Shown in pieces: positions 44,236-54,550 of a stretch of 64,000 nt of DNA. How positions within the stretch are numbered: the first letter of the stretch is position 1; every line of letters starts with the position of its first letter. The notes beneath the pieces are model-generated. The model was not told the DNA's origin and did no database searches. It worked only from the letters and a program-made list of their open reading frames with translations. Origin of the DNA: Thermaerobacter marianensis DSM 12885 (lineage in GTDB: Bacteria > Bacillota > Sulfobacillia > Thermaerobacterales > Thermaerobacteraceae); NCBI RefSeq assembly GCF_000184705.1, contig NC_014831.1:1426001-1490000 (forward strand). Reading direction: 5' to 3'. The position numbers and the translations under genes are program-made.

Positions 44236-44661
44236 TCAAATGTAGAACATGTACCCCCGGCGCTGGCGTTCCTCCGCCTGCCGGACCAGATCGTCCAGGG
44301 TCGTGCCTTCCAGCACATCGGTGATGGCCTGGCGCACCGCCTCCCAGACGGGATCGGCCACCGACGGGGTCCCCGTCGCCTCCTGATCCGTCTCCGGGCC
44401 GATGGGCCCGTCCAGCAACCGGACGATGTCGGCCACCGTGATCTGCCGCGGGCTCCGGGCCAGCACGTAGCCGCCCTGGGCGCCGCGCACGCTCTGCACC
44501 AGGCCGCCCTTGCGCAGGGGCGCCATCAGCTGTTCGAGATAGTTCTCCGGCAGCTGCTGGGCTTCGGCCACTTCCCGCAACGGTACCGGACCCTGGCCGT
44601 AGCGGCGCGCCAGTTCGAACATCGCGCGCACGCCGTAACGGCCCCGCGTGGATAGTTGCAT
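44236..44661 (-). CDS. Rrf2-family transcriptional regulator (CymR-like)
   Basis: A 141-residue winged-helix regulator. MQLSTRGRYGVRAMFELARR opens the protein; PLREVAEAQQLPENYLEQLM (near 27) is the recognition helix region; and LVQSVRGAQGGYVLARSPRQ (near 54) the wing. There are no cysteines, so it cannot hold an Fe-S cluster as IscR does; the CymR-type cysteine-metabolism regulators also lack them. It has a good sigma-A promoter. In Bacillus the gene is followed directly by the desulfurase and mnmA; here about 1.2 kb with a HicA-like pair intervenes. Confidence 0.92.
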   Translation of the reverse strand: MQLSTRGRYGVRAMFELARRYGQGPVPLREVAEAQQLPENYLEQLMAPLRKGGLVQSVRGAQGGYVLARSPRQITVADIVRLLDGPIGPETDQEATGTPSVADPVWEAVRQAITDVLEGTTLDDLVRQAEERQRRGYMFYI

Positions 44662-44691
44662 GGCGAACCCTCACATGGCGGGACAGTGCGC

Positions 44692-44716
44692 GCCCGGCCG
44701 GAAGAACCGGCCGGGC
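44692..44716. repeat. Ten-base inverted repeat in the rrf2 leader
   Basis: GCCCGGCCGG (44692-44701) and CCGGCCGGGC (44707-44716) around a five-base loop, between the rrf2 promoter and start codon. It may be an attenuator or a regulator-binding palindrome. No U-run follows. Confidence 0.5.
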
Positions 44717-44754
44717 GTGCCAATTCCCACTGATTCACTGGGTTTTCCGAGGCC

Positions 44755-44784
44755 ATGCTACCACGCGGCGACACCCCGTGTCAA
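44755..44784 (-). promoter_or_regulatory. Sigma-A promoter for rrf2
   Basis: Consensus TTGACA (44784-44779) and TAGCAT (44760-44755) with an 18-bp spacer on the minus strand. Among the best promoter matches in the window. The -35 is about 55 bp from the end of the upstream cytidine deaminase fusion gene. Confidence 0.8.
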
Positions 44785-44838
44785 AGACGGTCGCCGAGCG
44801 GGCCGGACCCACGATGCCCGCCGGATGACCGGCACCGA

Positions 44839-46707
44839 TCAGCGTTCCAGGCGGAAGCCGAGGGGCAACAGGGCCTCGATGGGCTGGGGCGCCGGCTGGC
44901 CGTCGATCCAGACCTCAAGCCCGGGCGCATATTCGAAGAGCAGCTGCCGGCAGGCGCCGCAGGGAAAAGCGGGCTCGGGCCCGTCGGCCGTGATGACGAT
45001 GCGGGTGAACCGCCGCTCCCCCTCGGACAGCGCCTTGAACAGCGCCACCCGCTCGGCGCACATGGTCAGGCCGAAGCTGGCGTTCTCGATGTTGCCCCCG
45101 GTGTAGATCCGGCCGCCGGCCGTCTCCAGCGCCGCACCCACCCGGTACCGGGAGAAGGGGGCGACGGCCGACTCCCGCGCCGCCCGGGCCAGGCGGTGGA
45201 GCGTCTCCCAGCCGGTGCCGGCCTTTCGGCCCACGCCCACCGCCGCCGCTTGCGGAACCCCCGACAGCGCGCCGGAGGCCGCCGCTGCGGCCGGGGATCC
45301 GCCCGCCTCCCCGTGCGGGCGGGCCGCCGCGCCCCCGGCCCCACCGCCCCCCGCGGCAGCCCCCGCGGCCGGGCCGTGTCCGGCGGCCGCAGGTCGTGGG
45401 TCGGCGCCGACCACCGCGTGGATCAGGGGAGGCACCGGAGCCGGTTCCTCCGCCAGGGTGAAGGCACGCTCCAGCCACTCCCGCGCTGCCTCGAGCCGGG
45501 CCGGGTCGTTGAAGTGCAACTCCACCAGGGGCTCGCCGGCCTCGACCCGCTCCCCCAGCCGCTTGCGCATCACCAGCCCCGCCGCCAGGTCGATCACGTC
45601 GTCCTTGCGGGTGCGGCCGGCACCCAGCACCATGGCGGCGGTTCCCACCGCCCGGGCGTCCATGGCCACCAGGTAACCCGGCCGCGGGGCGGTGAAGACC
45701 TCCCGGTAGCGGGCTTGCGGCAAGAGGTCGGGGTCGTCCACGGCCCGCGGATCGCCGCCCTGGGCCGCCACCAGCCGGCGCAGCACAGCCAGGCCGTCGC
45801 CGGCCTGCAGATGCCGGGCCACCAGGGCCCGGCCCGCCTGGGGATCGGGCGCCTTCCCGCCCAGCCACGCCATGTACCCGCCGAGGGTCAGGCACAGCTC
45901 GGTCAGCTGGGCCGGCCCCTGGCCCTTCAGGGTGAGGATGGCCTCCCGGACCTCCAGGGCGTTGCCCACCGCCCGGCCCAGGGGCTGGTTCATGTCCGTG
46001 ACCACGGCCACCACCCGCCGGTCCAGCTGCCGCCCGATGTCGACCATCAGGCGCGCCAGCTCCAGGGCGCGGTCCAGGGTCTTCATCAACGCCCCCGAGC
46101 CCACCTTGACGTCGAGGACGATGGCGTCGGCGCCCCCTGCGATCTTCTTCGACATGATGCTGGCGGCGATCAGGGGAATGCTGTCCACCGTCGCCGTCAC
46201 GTCCCGGAGGGCGTAGAGGCGCTTGTCCGCCGGCACCAGGTCGGCGGTCTGGCCCGCCACGGCGATGCCGATCTCTCGCACCTGGCGCGTGAAGGCTTCG
46301 CGGCCCAGCTCGACCCGGAAGCCGGGGAAGGATTCCAGCTTGTCCAGGGTGCCGCCGGTGTGGCCGAGGCCGCGGCCCGACAGCTTGGCGACGGGGATGC
46401 CCGCAGCGGCCACCAGGGGCGCCAGCACCAGGGTCGTGGTGTCGCCCACGCCCCCCGTGCTGTGCTTGTCGACCTTGATGCCGGGGACGTCGCTCAGGTC
46501 CACGGTTCCGCCGGAGAAGGCCATGGCCCGGGTGAGGTCCGCCGTCTCCCGGGCGTCCATCCCGCGGAAGAACACGGCCATGGCCCAGGCGGCCACCTGC
46601 TCGTCGGGGATGGTGCGGCGGGCCACGCCCTCCACCCACCACTCGATCTCCTGGCGGGTCAGGGTGCCGCCGTCGCGCTTCTTCTGGATCAGGTCGTACG
46701 CCCGCAA
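44839..46707 (-). CDS. Pyrimidine-nucleoside phosphorylase fused to cytidine deaminase
   Basis: A 622-residue bifunctional salvage enzyme. Residues 1-432 are a complete pyrimidine-nucleoside phosphorylase (LIQKKRDGGTLTRQEIEWWV; VDKHSTGGVGDTTTLVLAPL near 78; KLSGRGLGHTGGTLDKLESF near 108; KKIAGGADAIVLDVKVGSGA near 187). A 75-residue Gly/Ala/Pro linker follows. Residues about 505-622 are a cytidine deaminase with the zinc motifs NIENASFGLTMCAERVALFK (His/Cys-Ala-Glu type) and PCGACRQLLFEY. Together they convert cytidine to uridine and phosphorolyse uridine or thymidine. TTG start nine bases after GGGAGG. Followed by deoC and tdk upstream on the same strand, a coherent salvage cluster. Confidence 0.93.
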   Translation of the reverse strand: MRAYDLIQKKRDGGTLTRQEIEWWVEGVARRTIPDEQVAAWAMAVFFRGMDARETADLTRAMAFSGGTVDLSDVPGIKVDKHSTGGVGDTTTLVLAPLVAAAGIPVAKLSGRGLGHTGGTLDKLESFPGFRVELGREAFTRQVREIGIAVAGQTADLVPADKRLYALRDVTATVDSIPLIAASIMSKKIAGGADAIVLDVKVGSGALMKTLDRALELARLMVDIGRQLDRRVVAVVTDMNQPLGRAVGNALEVREAILTLKGQGPAQLTELCLTLGGYMAWLGGKAPDPQAGRALVARHLQAGDGLAVLRRLVAAQGGDPRAVDDPDLLPQARYREVFTAPRPGYLVAMDARAVGTAAMVLGAGRTRKDDVIDLAAGLVMRKRLGERVEAGEPLVELHFNDPARLEAAREWLERAFTLAEEPAPVPPLIHAVVGADPRPAAAGHGPAAGAAAGGGGAGGAAARPHGEAGGSPAAAAASGALSGVPQAAAVGVGRKAGTGWETLHRLARAARESAVAPFSRYRVGAALETAGGRIYTGGNIENASFGLTMCAERVALFKALSEGERRFTRIVITADGPEPAFPCGACRQLLFEYAPGLEVWIDGQPAPQPIEALLPLGFRLER

Positions 46708-46976
46708 ACCGGCCCGCCTCCCTCACCGTCGTGCCTTGCTGGCTCCCTCGCCGCCGTGCCTCGCCGCCCGTTTCGCCCCGGCCCTTCTGACCGCGCCGCC
46801 CCGGCGCCGCCCGAACCCGGCCCCCTACCCGGGCACCCCGGCCGTCCGCTCGCGGGCGGGCTGCGACCGGTCCTTTGAGGAACAGCCGCCGGGTCCCACC
46901 GGTCGCCCGTCTTGGGCCGCCCACCCCGCGATGCAGGCCGGTGCAGCGGGGTGCAGGCCGAGGTCGGCCCCGGAGC

Positions 46977-47693
46977 TCAGGCCGGTTCGTCCGGCGCGCC
47001 GGCCAGGATGGCCAGGCTGGCGCTGGCCCCGATGCGGTTCGCGCCCGCGGCCACCATTCGGCAGGCCGTCGCGTAGTCGCGGATGCCGCCCGAGGCCTTG
47101 ACGCCCACGTCGGGTCCCACCGCCGCCCGCATCCGCCGCACCGCCTCTTCCGTGGCGCCGCCGGCCCCGAAGCCGGTGGAGGTCTTGACGAAGTGGGCGC
47201 CGGCCTCCACCGCCAGCCGGCAGGCCAGGTCGATCTCCTCGGGCGTGAGGAGGCCCGTCTCGAGGATCACCTTGACCAGGGCGCCGGCCTTGCGGGCCAG
47301 GGCCACCACGCCATGCAGGTGGGCGACCACCTCCCGGTGGCGGCCCGCCTTCAACAGGCCGATGGGCTGGACCACGTCGAGCTCCCGCGCCCCGGCAGCC
47401 AGGGCCGCTTCGGCCTGGCGCGCCTTGTCCGCCGCCGCCCCGGCCCCCAGGGGAAAGTCGATGACGGTACAGACCACCGGCGCCGCCCCGGCCAGCAGTT
47501 CCGCCGCCAGGGGCACGTAGACGGGGTTGATGCAGACCGCGGCGAAGCCGTGCTCCACCGCCTCGCGGCACAACTGCTCGATCTGCGCGGGGGTGGCGTC
47601 GGGTTTGAGCAGGGTGTGGTCGATCAGCGCCGCCAGCTGCCGGCGGCTGAGGGCCGGCACTGCGGCGGCGCCCTCCTGGGGAACACCCGTCAT
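46977..47693 (-). CDS. deoC: Deoxyribose-phosphate aldolase
   Basis: Class I aldolase that splits 2-deoxyribose 5-phosphate into acetaldehyde and glyceraldehyde 3-phosphate; 238 residues. IDHTLLKPDATPAQIEQLCR near 25, VCTVIDFPLGAGAAADKARQ near 73, GARELDVVQPIGLLKAGRHR near 97 (catalytic Asp), the Schiff-base lysine in FVKTSTGFGAGGATEEAVRR near 160, and VGVKASGGIRDYATACRMV near 190. All catalytic residues are present. The ATG overlaps the tdk stop (ATGA). It uses the deoxyribose phosphate released by the neighbouring phosphorylase. Confidence 0.96.
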   Translation of the reverse strand: MTGVPQEGAAAVPALSRRQLAALIDHTLLKPDATPAQIEQLCREAVEHGFAAVCINPVYVPLAAELLAGAAPVVCTVIDFPLGAGAAADKARQAEAALAAGARELDVVQPIGLLKAGRHREVVAHLHGVVALARKAGALVKVILETGLLTPEEIDLACRLAVEAGAHFVKTSTGFGAGGATEEAVRRMRAAVGPDVGVKASGGIRDYATACRMVAAGANRIGASASLAILAGAPDEPA

Positions 47694-48490
47694 GGGGAAG
47701 CCTCCTCTCCGGCCGGGGCGGATCCGCCCTCCCCCGCCGGCGTGCCCAGGGTCCGGGGGCTGGAGGGGCCGGCGGGATCCGCCGCGGGCCCGCCGGCGGG
47801 CCATGCGGAGCCGGCCAGGGACGCGCCGGCTCCGGCCGGAGCCGTGCCGGCGGCGGCCCGGGCGGCGCCGGGCCCGGCCAGCGGGGCGGCCGGCGCCGCC
47901 TGTGCCCGGGCCGGGTTCTCGCCCGGTGCCAGCTGGTGGTGCCGGCGGCAGCGGGGCTCGTAGGACTCCTGGCCCCCGATGAGGATGACCGGATCGTCGG
48001 GCGCGGCGGGCCGGCCGCCGATTAGCCGCTGGGTGAAGGTGGCGGGCTCGCCGCACACCACGCAGATGGCCTTAAGCTTGACCACCTCGTCCGCCACGGC
48101 CATGAGCTCGGGCATGGGCCCGAATGGGCGCCGGGCGAAGTCCATGTCCAGCCCCGAGACGATGACCCGCCGGCCCTCGGCCACCAGCTCCAGGACGGTG
48201 GGCACGATCCCCGGCGCGAAGAACTGGGCCTCGTCGATGCCTACCACGTCGGCACGGGCGGCCCGGGCCAGGGCCAGCAGCTCCTCCGGCCGGCCGGCGG
48301 GCACCACCGCCGCCTGCAGGTCGCGGCCGTCGTGGGAGGCCACGGCGTCCCGCCGGTAGCGGTGATCCAGGTCCGGCTTGCACAACAGGACCTGCCGGCG
48401 GGCGATACGGGCCCGCTGCACCCGGCGCAGGAGTTCCTCCGTCTTCCCCGAGAACATCCCGCCTGTGATGACTTCCAGGTAACCTGCCAT
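47690..48490 (-). CDS. tdk: Thymidine kinase, with C-terminal extension
   Basis: Type II thymidine kinase. MAGYLEVITGGMFSGKTEEL contains the P-loop; RRVQRARIARRQVLLCKPDL follows; VVGIDEAQFFAPGIV near 83 is the Walker B/catalytic region; and CVVCGEPATFTQRLIGG near 142 with a later Cys (YEPRCRRHHQL) forms the zinc lasso. The catalytic core ends near residue 190; the remaining 75 residues are an Ala/Gly/Pro-rich tail not seen in standard enzymes (about 190-200 residues). The ribosome site is weak. Upstream of deoC and the phosphorylase-deaminase fusion. Confidence 0.94.
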   Translation of the reverse strand: MAGYLEVITGGMFSGKTEELLRRVQRARIARRQVLLCKPDLDHRYRRDAVASHDGRDLQAAVVPAGRPEELLALARAARADVVGIDEAQFFAPGIVPTVLELVAEGRRVIVSGLDMDFARRPFGPMPELMAVADEVVKLKAICVVCGEPATFTQRLIGGRPAAPDDPVILIGGQESYEPRCRRHHQLAPGENPARAQAAPAAPLAGPGAARAAAGTAPAGAGASLAGSAWPAGGPAADPAGPSSPRTLGTPAGEGGSAPAGEEASP

Positions 48491-48560
48491 GTCGCTTGCC
48501 GTCGCGCTCCTCCACCGCCCGCCGAGGCCGGCCGCCAGGTGCCGGCCGGCGGGTATTCGA

Positions 48561-50063
48561 CTAGTCTTCGCGGGGTGGCGAGGGGGTTCCTGTGCCGCCG
48601 GCGCCGGCCCCCTCCGGTTCCTCCCGGCCCGCGCCGCCGGTGCCGGCCGAGGCGGTTGCGGCGCCCGTCCCGGCCGGCCCGCCCGGCCGGTGCCGGGGAA
48701 CCGGCCCGCGGCGTGCCTCGATCAGGGGCGCCAGGCGGCCTTCGTACCCCTGGTCGCTGGGCTCGTAGAAGCGGGCGCCCAGCAGCTCGTCGGGCAGGTA
48801 CTGCTGCCGGACGAAGTGGCCGGGATAGTCGTGGGGGTAGCGGTACCCCTTGCCGTGGCCCAGGGCCCGCGCCCCCGGGTAGTGGGCGTCCCGCAGGTGG
48901 CGCGGCACGCCGGCGATGGCCCGTTCCTCCACGGCCTTCCAGGCCGCGTCGATGGCCTTGATCACCGCGTTGCTCTTGGGCGCCGTGGCCAGGTAGAGCA
49001 CGGCTTCGGCCAGGGGGATGCGGGCCTCGGGCATCCCCACCTGCTCGGCCGCGGTGGCGGCCGCCGCCGCCACCTGCAGGGCGCGCGGGTCGGCCAGGCC
49101 GACGTCCTCGGCGGCGTGGACCAGCAGGCGCCGGGCGATGGCGCGGGGGTCTTCCCCGGCGTAGAGCATGCGGGCCAGCCAGTAGACGGCGGCGTCGGGG
49201 TCCGACCCGCGGATGCTCTTGATCAGGGCGGACAGGTGGTCGTAGTGCTCGTCCCCCGTGGGGTCGTAGGCCAGGGCGCGCTTCTGGATGGACTCCTCGG
49301 CGACGGCCAGGGTGATGCGGCGCACCCCGTCCTCCCCGGGCGGGGTGGTCAGCACCGCCAGTTCCAGGGCGTTCAGCGCCGACCGGGCATCGCCGCCGGC
49401 CACCCGCACCAGGTGGTCCAGGGCCTCGGGCTCCACCTCCACCCGGTAGTTGCCAAGGCCCCGCTCGGGATCGGCCAGGGCGCGCAGCAAAAGCCGGCGC
49501 ACGTCCTCGTCGGACAGGGGTTCCAGGCGGAAGATCCGGGCCCGGGAGACCAGGGGCGGGACGCAGGCGAAGTAGGGGTTCTCCGTGGTGGCGCCGATCA
49601 GCGCCACCAGCCCGCTCTCCAGGTGGGGCAGCAGGGCGTCCTGCTGGGCCCGGTTCCACCGGTGCACCTCGTCGACGAAGAGCACCGTCGACCGTCCTTC
49701 CAGGGCGCGGCGCTCCTTGGCCTCCTCCACCACCCGGCGCAGGTCGGCCACGCCCGCGGTGACGGCGTTGAGCGGTTCGAAGTGGGCGCGGGTGGTGCGG
49801 GCGATGATCCGCGCCAGGGTCGTCTTCCCCGACCCCGGCGGCCCCCAGAGGATGATGGAGCCCAGGCGGTCGGCTTCGATGGCGCGCCGCAACAGCCGCC
49901 CCGGTCCCACCAGGTGCTGCTGGCCCACGAACTCCTCCAGGGTGCGGGGGCGCATGCGCTCGGCCAGGGGGGCCTCGCGGCGCGCCCGCTCCTGCGCCGC
50001 GAGCGTGAAGAGGTCGTCGGCGGGACCTTCCCGCCCGGGTCCAGGGTTCTTCCTGCGCGCCAA
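48561..50063 (-). CDS. rarA: Replication-associated recombination protein A (RarA/MgsA)
   Basis: AAA+ ATPase of the clamp-loader clade acting at stalled forks; 500 residues. LAERMRPRTLEEFVGQQHLV near 30, Walker A IILWGPPGSGKTTLARIIAR near 62, Walker B STVLFVDEVHRWNRAQQDAL near 113, sensor 1 LVALIGATTENPYF near 140. C-terminal MgsA domain with YDPTGDEHYDHLSALIKSIR near 255, AEDVGLADPRALQVAAAAAT near 305 and YPHDYPGHFVRQQYLPDELL near 400. A 60-residue Gly/Ala/Pro tail follows. TTG start with AGGAG ten bases upstream. A long frame continues upstream but is only the shadow of the threonine aldolase gene. Confidence 0.95.
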   Translation of the reverse strand: MARRKNPGPGREGPADDLFTLAAQERARREAPLAERMRPRTLEEFVGQQHLVGPGRLLRRAIEADRLGSIILWGPPGSGKTTLARIIARTTRAHFEPLNAVTAGVADLRRVVEEAKERRALEGRSTVLFVDEVHRWNRAQQDALLPHLESGLVALIGATTENPYFACVPPLVSRARIFRLEPLSDEDVRRLLLRALADPERGLGNYRVEVEPEALDHLVRVAGGDARSALNALELAVLTTPPGEDGVRRITLAVAEESIQKRALAYDPTGDEHYDHLSALIKSIRGSDPDAAVYWLARMLYAGEDPRAIARRLLVHAAEDVGLADPRALQVAAAAATAAEQVGMPEARIPLAEAVLYLATAPKSNAVIKAIDAAWKAVEERAIAGVPRHLRDAHYPGARALGHGKGYRYPHDYPGHFVRQQYLPDELLGARFYEPSDQGYEGRLAPLIEARRGPVPRHRPGGPAGTGAATASAGTGGAGREEPEGAGAGGTGTPSPPRED

Positions 50064-50137
50064 GGTCGACCGGCTCCTCTCGCCACCCGGCTTCCGCCGG
50101 CGACTTCGTCCGGCCCGGTGGGGGTCCGGTGGCCTGA

Positions 50138-51178
<1,041 letters not shown>

Positions 51179-51241
51179 CAGTCGGTTTCCTCCCCCGTTC
51201 CGGCGATCGTACCGCCCCCCGGGCGGTCAGCAGTCCTGCCC

Positions 51242-51565
51242 TCAGGTGGGGTGGAACCCGCAGCGCGGGCAGATCCAGCCCCAGGGCCGCCGTGCCAGCC
51301 GGCCGCCGCAGGCGGGGCAGCCGGGCGCAGCGCCGCCGGACGAACCGGCACCTCCGGCGGCGGCGACGGAAGGAGCCCCGTGGACCGCGGCCGCCGGGAG
51401 GGCAGGGGCTGTCCACACGCCGGCAGGGCCGTCGCCGGCGGCGGGCGCCCAAGCGGCGGCAAGCACCGCCCGGGCGGGGCCGGCCGCACCGGCGGAACCC
51501 CGCACGGCTCCATTCTGCCCGTCCGGGCCCGGCCACGGGCCCGGCGCCCCCCGGTCCACCACCAT
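51242..51565 (-). CDS. Hypothetical protein with C-terminal zinc ribbon
   Basis: About 107 residues. A long Ala/Gly/Pro-rich N-terminal part leads to GCPACGGRLARRPWGWICPRCGFHPT at the end, a clear two-CxxC zinc ribbon. The ATG follows GGGAGG at nine bases. The ribbon is convincing, but the low-complexity body means the exact start is uncertain; only the last 25-30 residues are well supported. Lies between trxA and the threonine aldolase gene. Confidence 0.55.
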   Translation of the reverse strand: MVVDRGAPGPWPGPDGQNGAVRGSAGAAGPARAVLAAAWAPAAGDGPAGVWTAPALPAAAVHGAPSVAAAGGAGSSGGAAPGCPACGGRLARRPWGWICPRCGFHPT

Positions 51566-51660
51566 CCCCCGGTCCCTCCCTGCGTCCTCTGCCCAGCCGG
51601 TCCGTCCTGGCGGGGGCTCCGCCCGGCGGCGCCCTGCCGGCGCGCCGGGGCCCCATAGAC

Positions 51661-51696
51661 GGGCGGGGCTGCGGCCCGCCGGCCGCAGCCCCGCCC
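51661..51696 (-). terminator. Perfect 16-bp hairpin after trxA
   Basis: Sixteen-base arms (51661-51676 and 51681-51696) around a four-base loop, 15 bp past the trxA stop. No U-run follows on the minus strand, but the stem is exceptionally stable; a terminator or 3'-protecting structure is likely. Confidence 0.65.
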
Positions 51697-51711
51697 GGAG
51701 CCGGTTCCACC

Positions 51712-52041
51712 TCAGCCGATGGCCTTCAGGATCTCCTGCTCCAGCTCCTCCTTGGGCCGGAACCCGACGATGCGCGTGACGGGCTGGCCGCCCTTGAAGA
51801 CGATCAGCGTCGGGATGGACATCACGCCGTACCGGCCGGCGATGGCGCCGTGGTCGTCCACGTTGAGCTTCGTGACCTTGAGCCGGTCGGCGTACTCCTG
51901 GGCGATCTCCTCGACGATGGGCGCGATCATCCGGCACGGCCCGCACCAGGGCGCCCAGAAGTCGACCAGCACCGGCTTGTCGGACTGGAGGACCTCGGTG
52001 TCGAACCGGTCGGCGGTAAGGTCCAGAATGCCCGCTGCCAT
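51712..52041 (-). CDS. trxA: Thioredoxin
   Basis: A 109-residue thiol-disulfide oxidoreductase with the active site VDFWAPWCGPCRMIAPIVEE near residue 27, the cis-proline loop GVMSIPTLIVFKGGQPVTRI near 71 and the usual IVGFRPKEELEQEI C-terminal helix. ATG seven bases after AAGGAGG. It has a 155-bp leader, a candidate promoter overlapping a palindrome, and a strong hairpin downstream, so it looks monocistronic. Confidence 0.97.
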   Translation of the reverse strand: MAAGILDLTADRFDTEVLQSDKPVLVDFWAPWCGPCRMIAPIVEEIAQEYADRLKVTKLNVDDHGAIAGRYGVMSIPTLIVFKGGQPVTRIVGFRPKEELEQEILKAIG

Positions 52042-52197
52042 GGCAACGCCTCCTTGTCCGTCGCCCGCGGCCCGCCGCGGGCGCGCCCACCCCAGCCCGC
52101 GGGCCGTACCGGCGGATGCCGCGCGGCGCCCGCACCTCCCCCAGGGCAACCGCGGGGCCGCCTGCCGGCCCAGCGGCCTCGGGGCGGGTACGACACC

Positions 52198-52238
52198 ATC
52201 TTAAACCACATCGGGTGGGCGGGGACAATGTCCCGCCC
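52198..52238 (-). promoter_or_regulatory. Candidate trxA promoter overlapping a palindrome
   Basis: Minus strand TTGTCC (52228-52223) and TTTAAG (52205-52200) with a 17-bp spacer. A 22-bp near-perfect inverted repeat (GGGCGGGGACA / TGTCCCGCCC, 52217-52238) covers the -35 box, the classic position for a repressor. The assignment to trxA is by orientation and distance. Confidence 0.55.
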
Positions 52239-52375
52239 TTGCCCCCGGCCGGCCCCGGCCGCCCAGGCGGCCTTGTCCGGCCCTGGGGAGACACCGGCCC
52301 CTCGCCCGGACGGAGCCGCCCCCGCAACACGGCGCGCCACCCCATCAGGGCACCCAAAACCGGCCGCAGGGCACC

Positions 52376-52403
52376 AAAAACCGGCCGGAAGGACCGGCCG
52401 GTT
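52376..52403 (-). terminator. Intrinsic terminator after the 6S RNA candidate
   Basis: CCGGCCGG-loop-CCGGCCGG with two flanking A-U pairs, followed by UUUUU on the minus strand (52380-52376). It lies about 40 nt past the proposed 3' end of the RNA and would also close any aspS read-through. Confidence 0.8.
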
Positions 52404-52441
52404 GCATCGGGCGCCCAAAGTGGGCACCCCGCGGGTGCCGT

Positions 52442-52630
52442 GGCGCGAGAGTCTTTGAACCCCTTCCCCCACAGGTGGGTGCCCTCCCACGACCGTCTTG
52501 CCCGTCCCCTGACCGTGGGGGCATGGACGCAGGCCGCGGAGAGCCGGGCTCCCTTGTTCTTGGTGTTGGATCAAGACTTTCCGCCCACCACGCGCACCGC
52601 AGGGTGCCGAAACCGCTCCGCTCGTGCGCC
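52442..52630 (-). ncRNA. Candidate 6S RNA (bsrA/ssrS-like)
   Basis: A transcript of about 185 nt from a good promoter (52663-52634) to a terminator (52403-52376). The ends pair: GGCGC..GAG at the 5' end with CTC..GCGCC at the 3' end. Inside, AAAGTCTTGATCC (5' at 52580) pairs with GGTTCAAAGACT, and the former closely resembles the AAAGUCCUGAUGU start of Bacillus 6S-1 RNA. The position immediately downstream of aspS on the same strand is that of B. subtilis bsrA. 6S RNA mimics an open promoter and binds the housekeeping holoenzyme. No protein frame fits the region. Family confirmation would need a covariance search. Confidence 0.55.
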
Positions 52631-52633
52631 TCC

Positions 52634-52663
52634 ATCGTAGCACGGCCCGCCGGCGGCCTTCAA
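52634..52663 (-). promoter_or_regulatory. Promoter of the 6S RNA candidate
   Basis: TTGAAG (52663-52658) and TACGAT (52639-52634) with an 18-bp spacer on the minus strand, placing the transcription start near 52627, about 75 bp after the aspS stop. It makes an independent small transcript likely. Confidence 0.65.
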
Positions 52664-52702
52664 CGCCGGACCGCCCCCGGTTACCGGCAGCCCTCGGCCA
52701 GG

Positions 52703-54546
<1,844 letters not shown>

Positions 54547-54550
<4 letters not shown>

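Noticed and set aside
52442-52630. SRP RNA or a T-box instead of 6S RNA downstream of aspS
   Set aside because: A GGTCAGG word is present, but the GGAAGCA partner of the SRP domain is not, and no GGTGGNACCGCG T-box word is found there.
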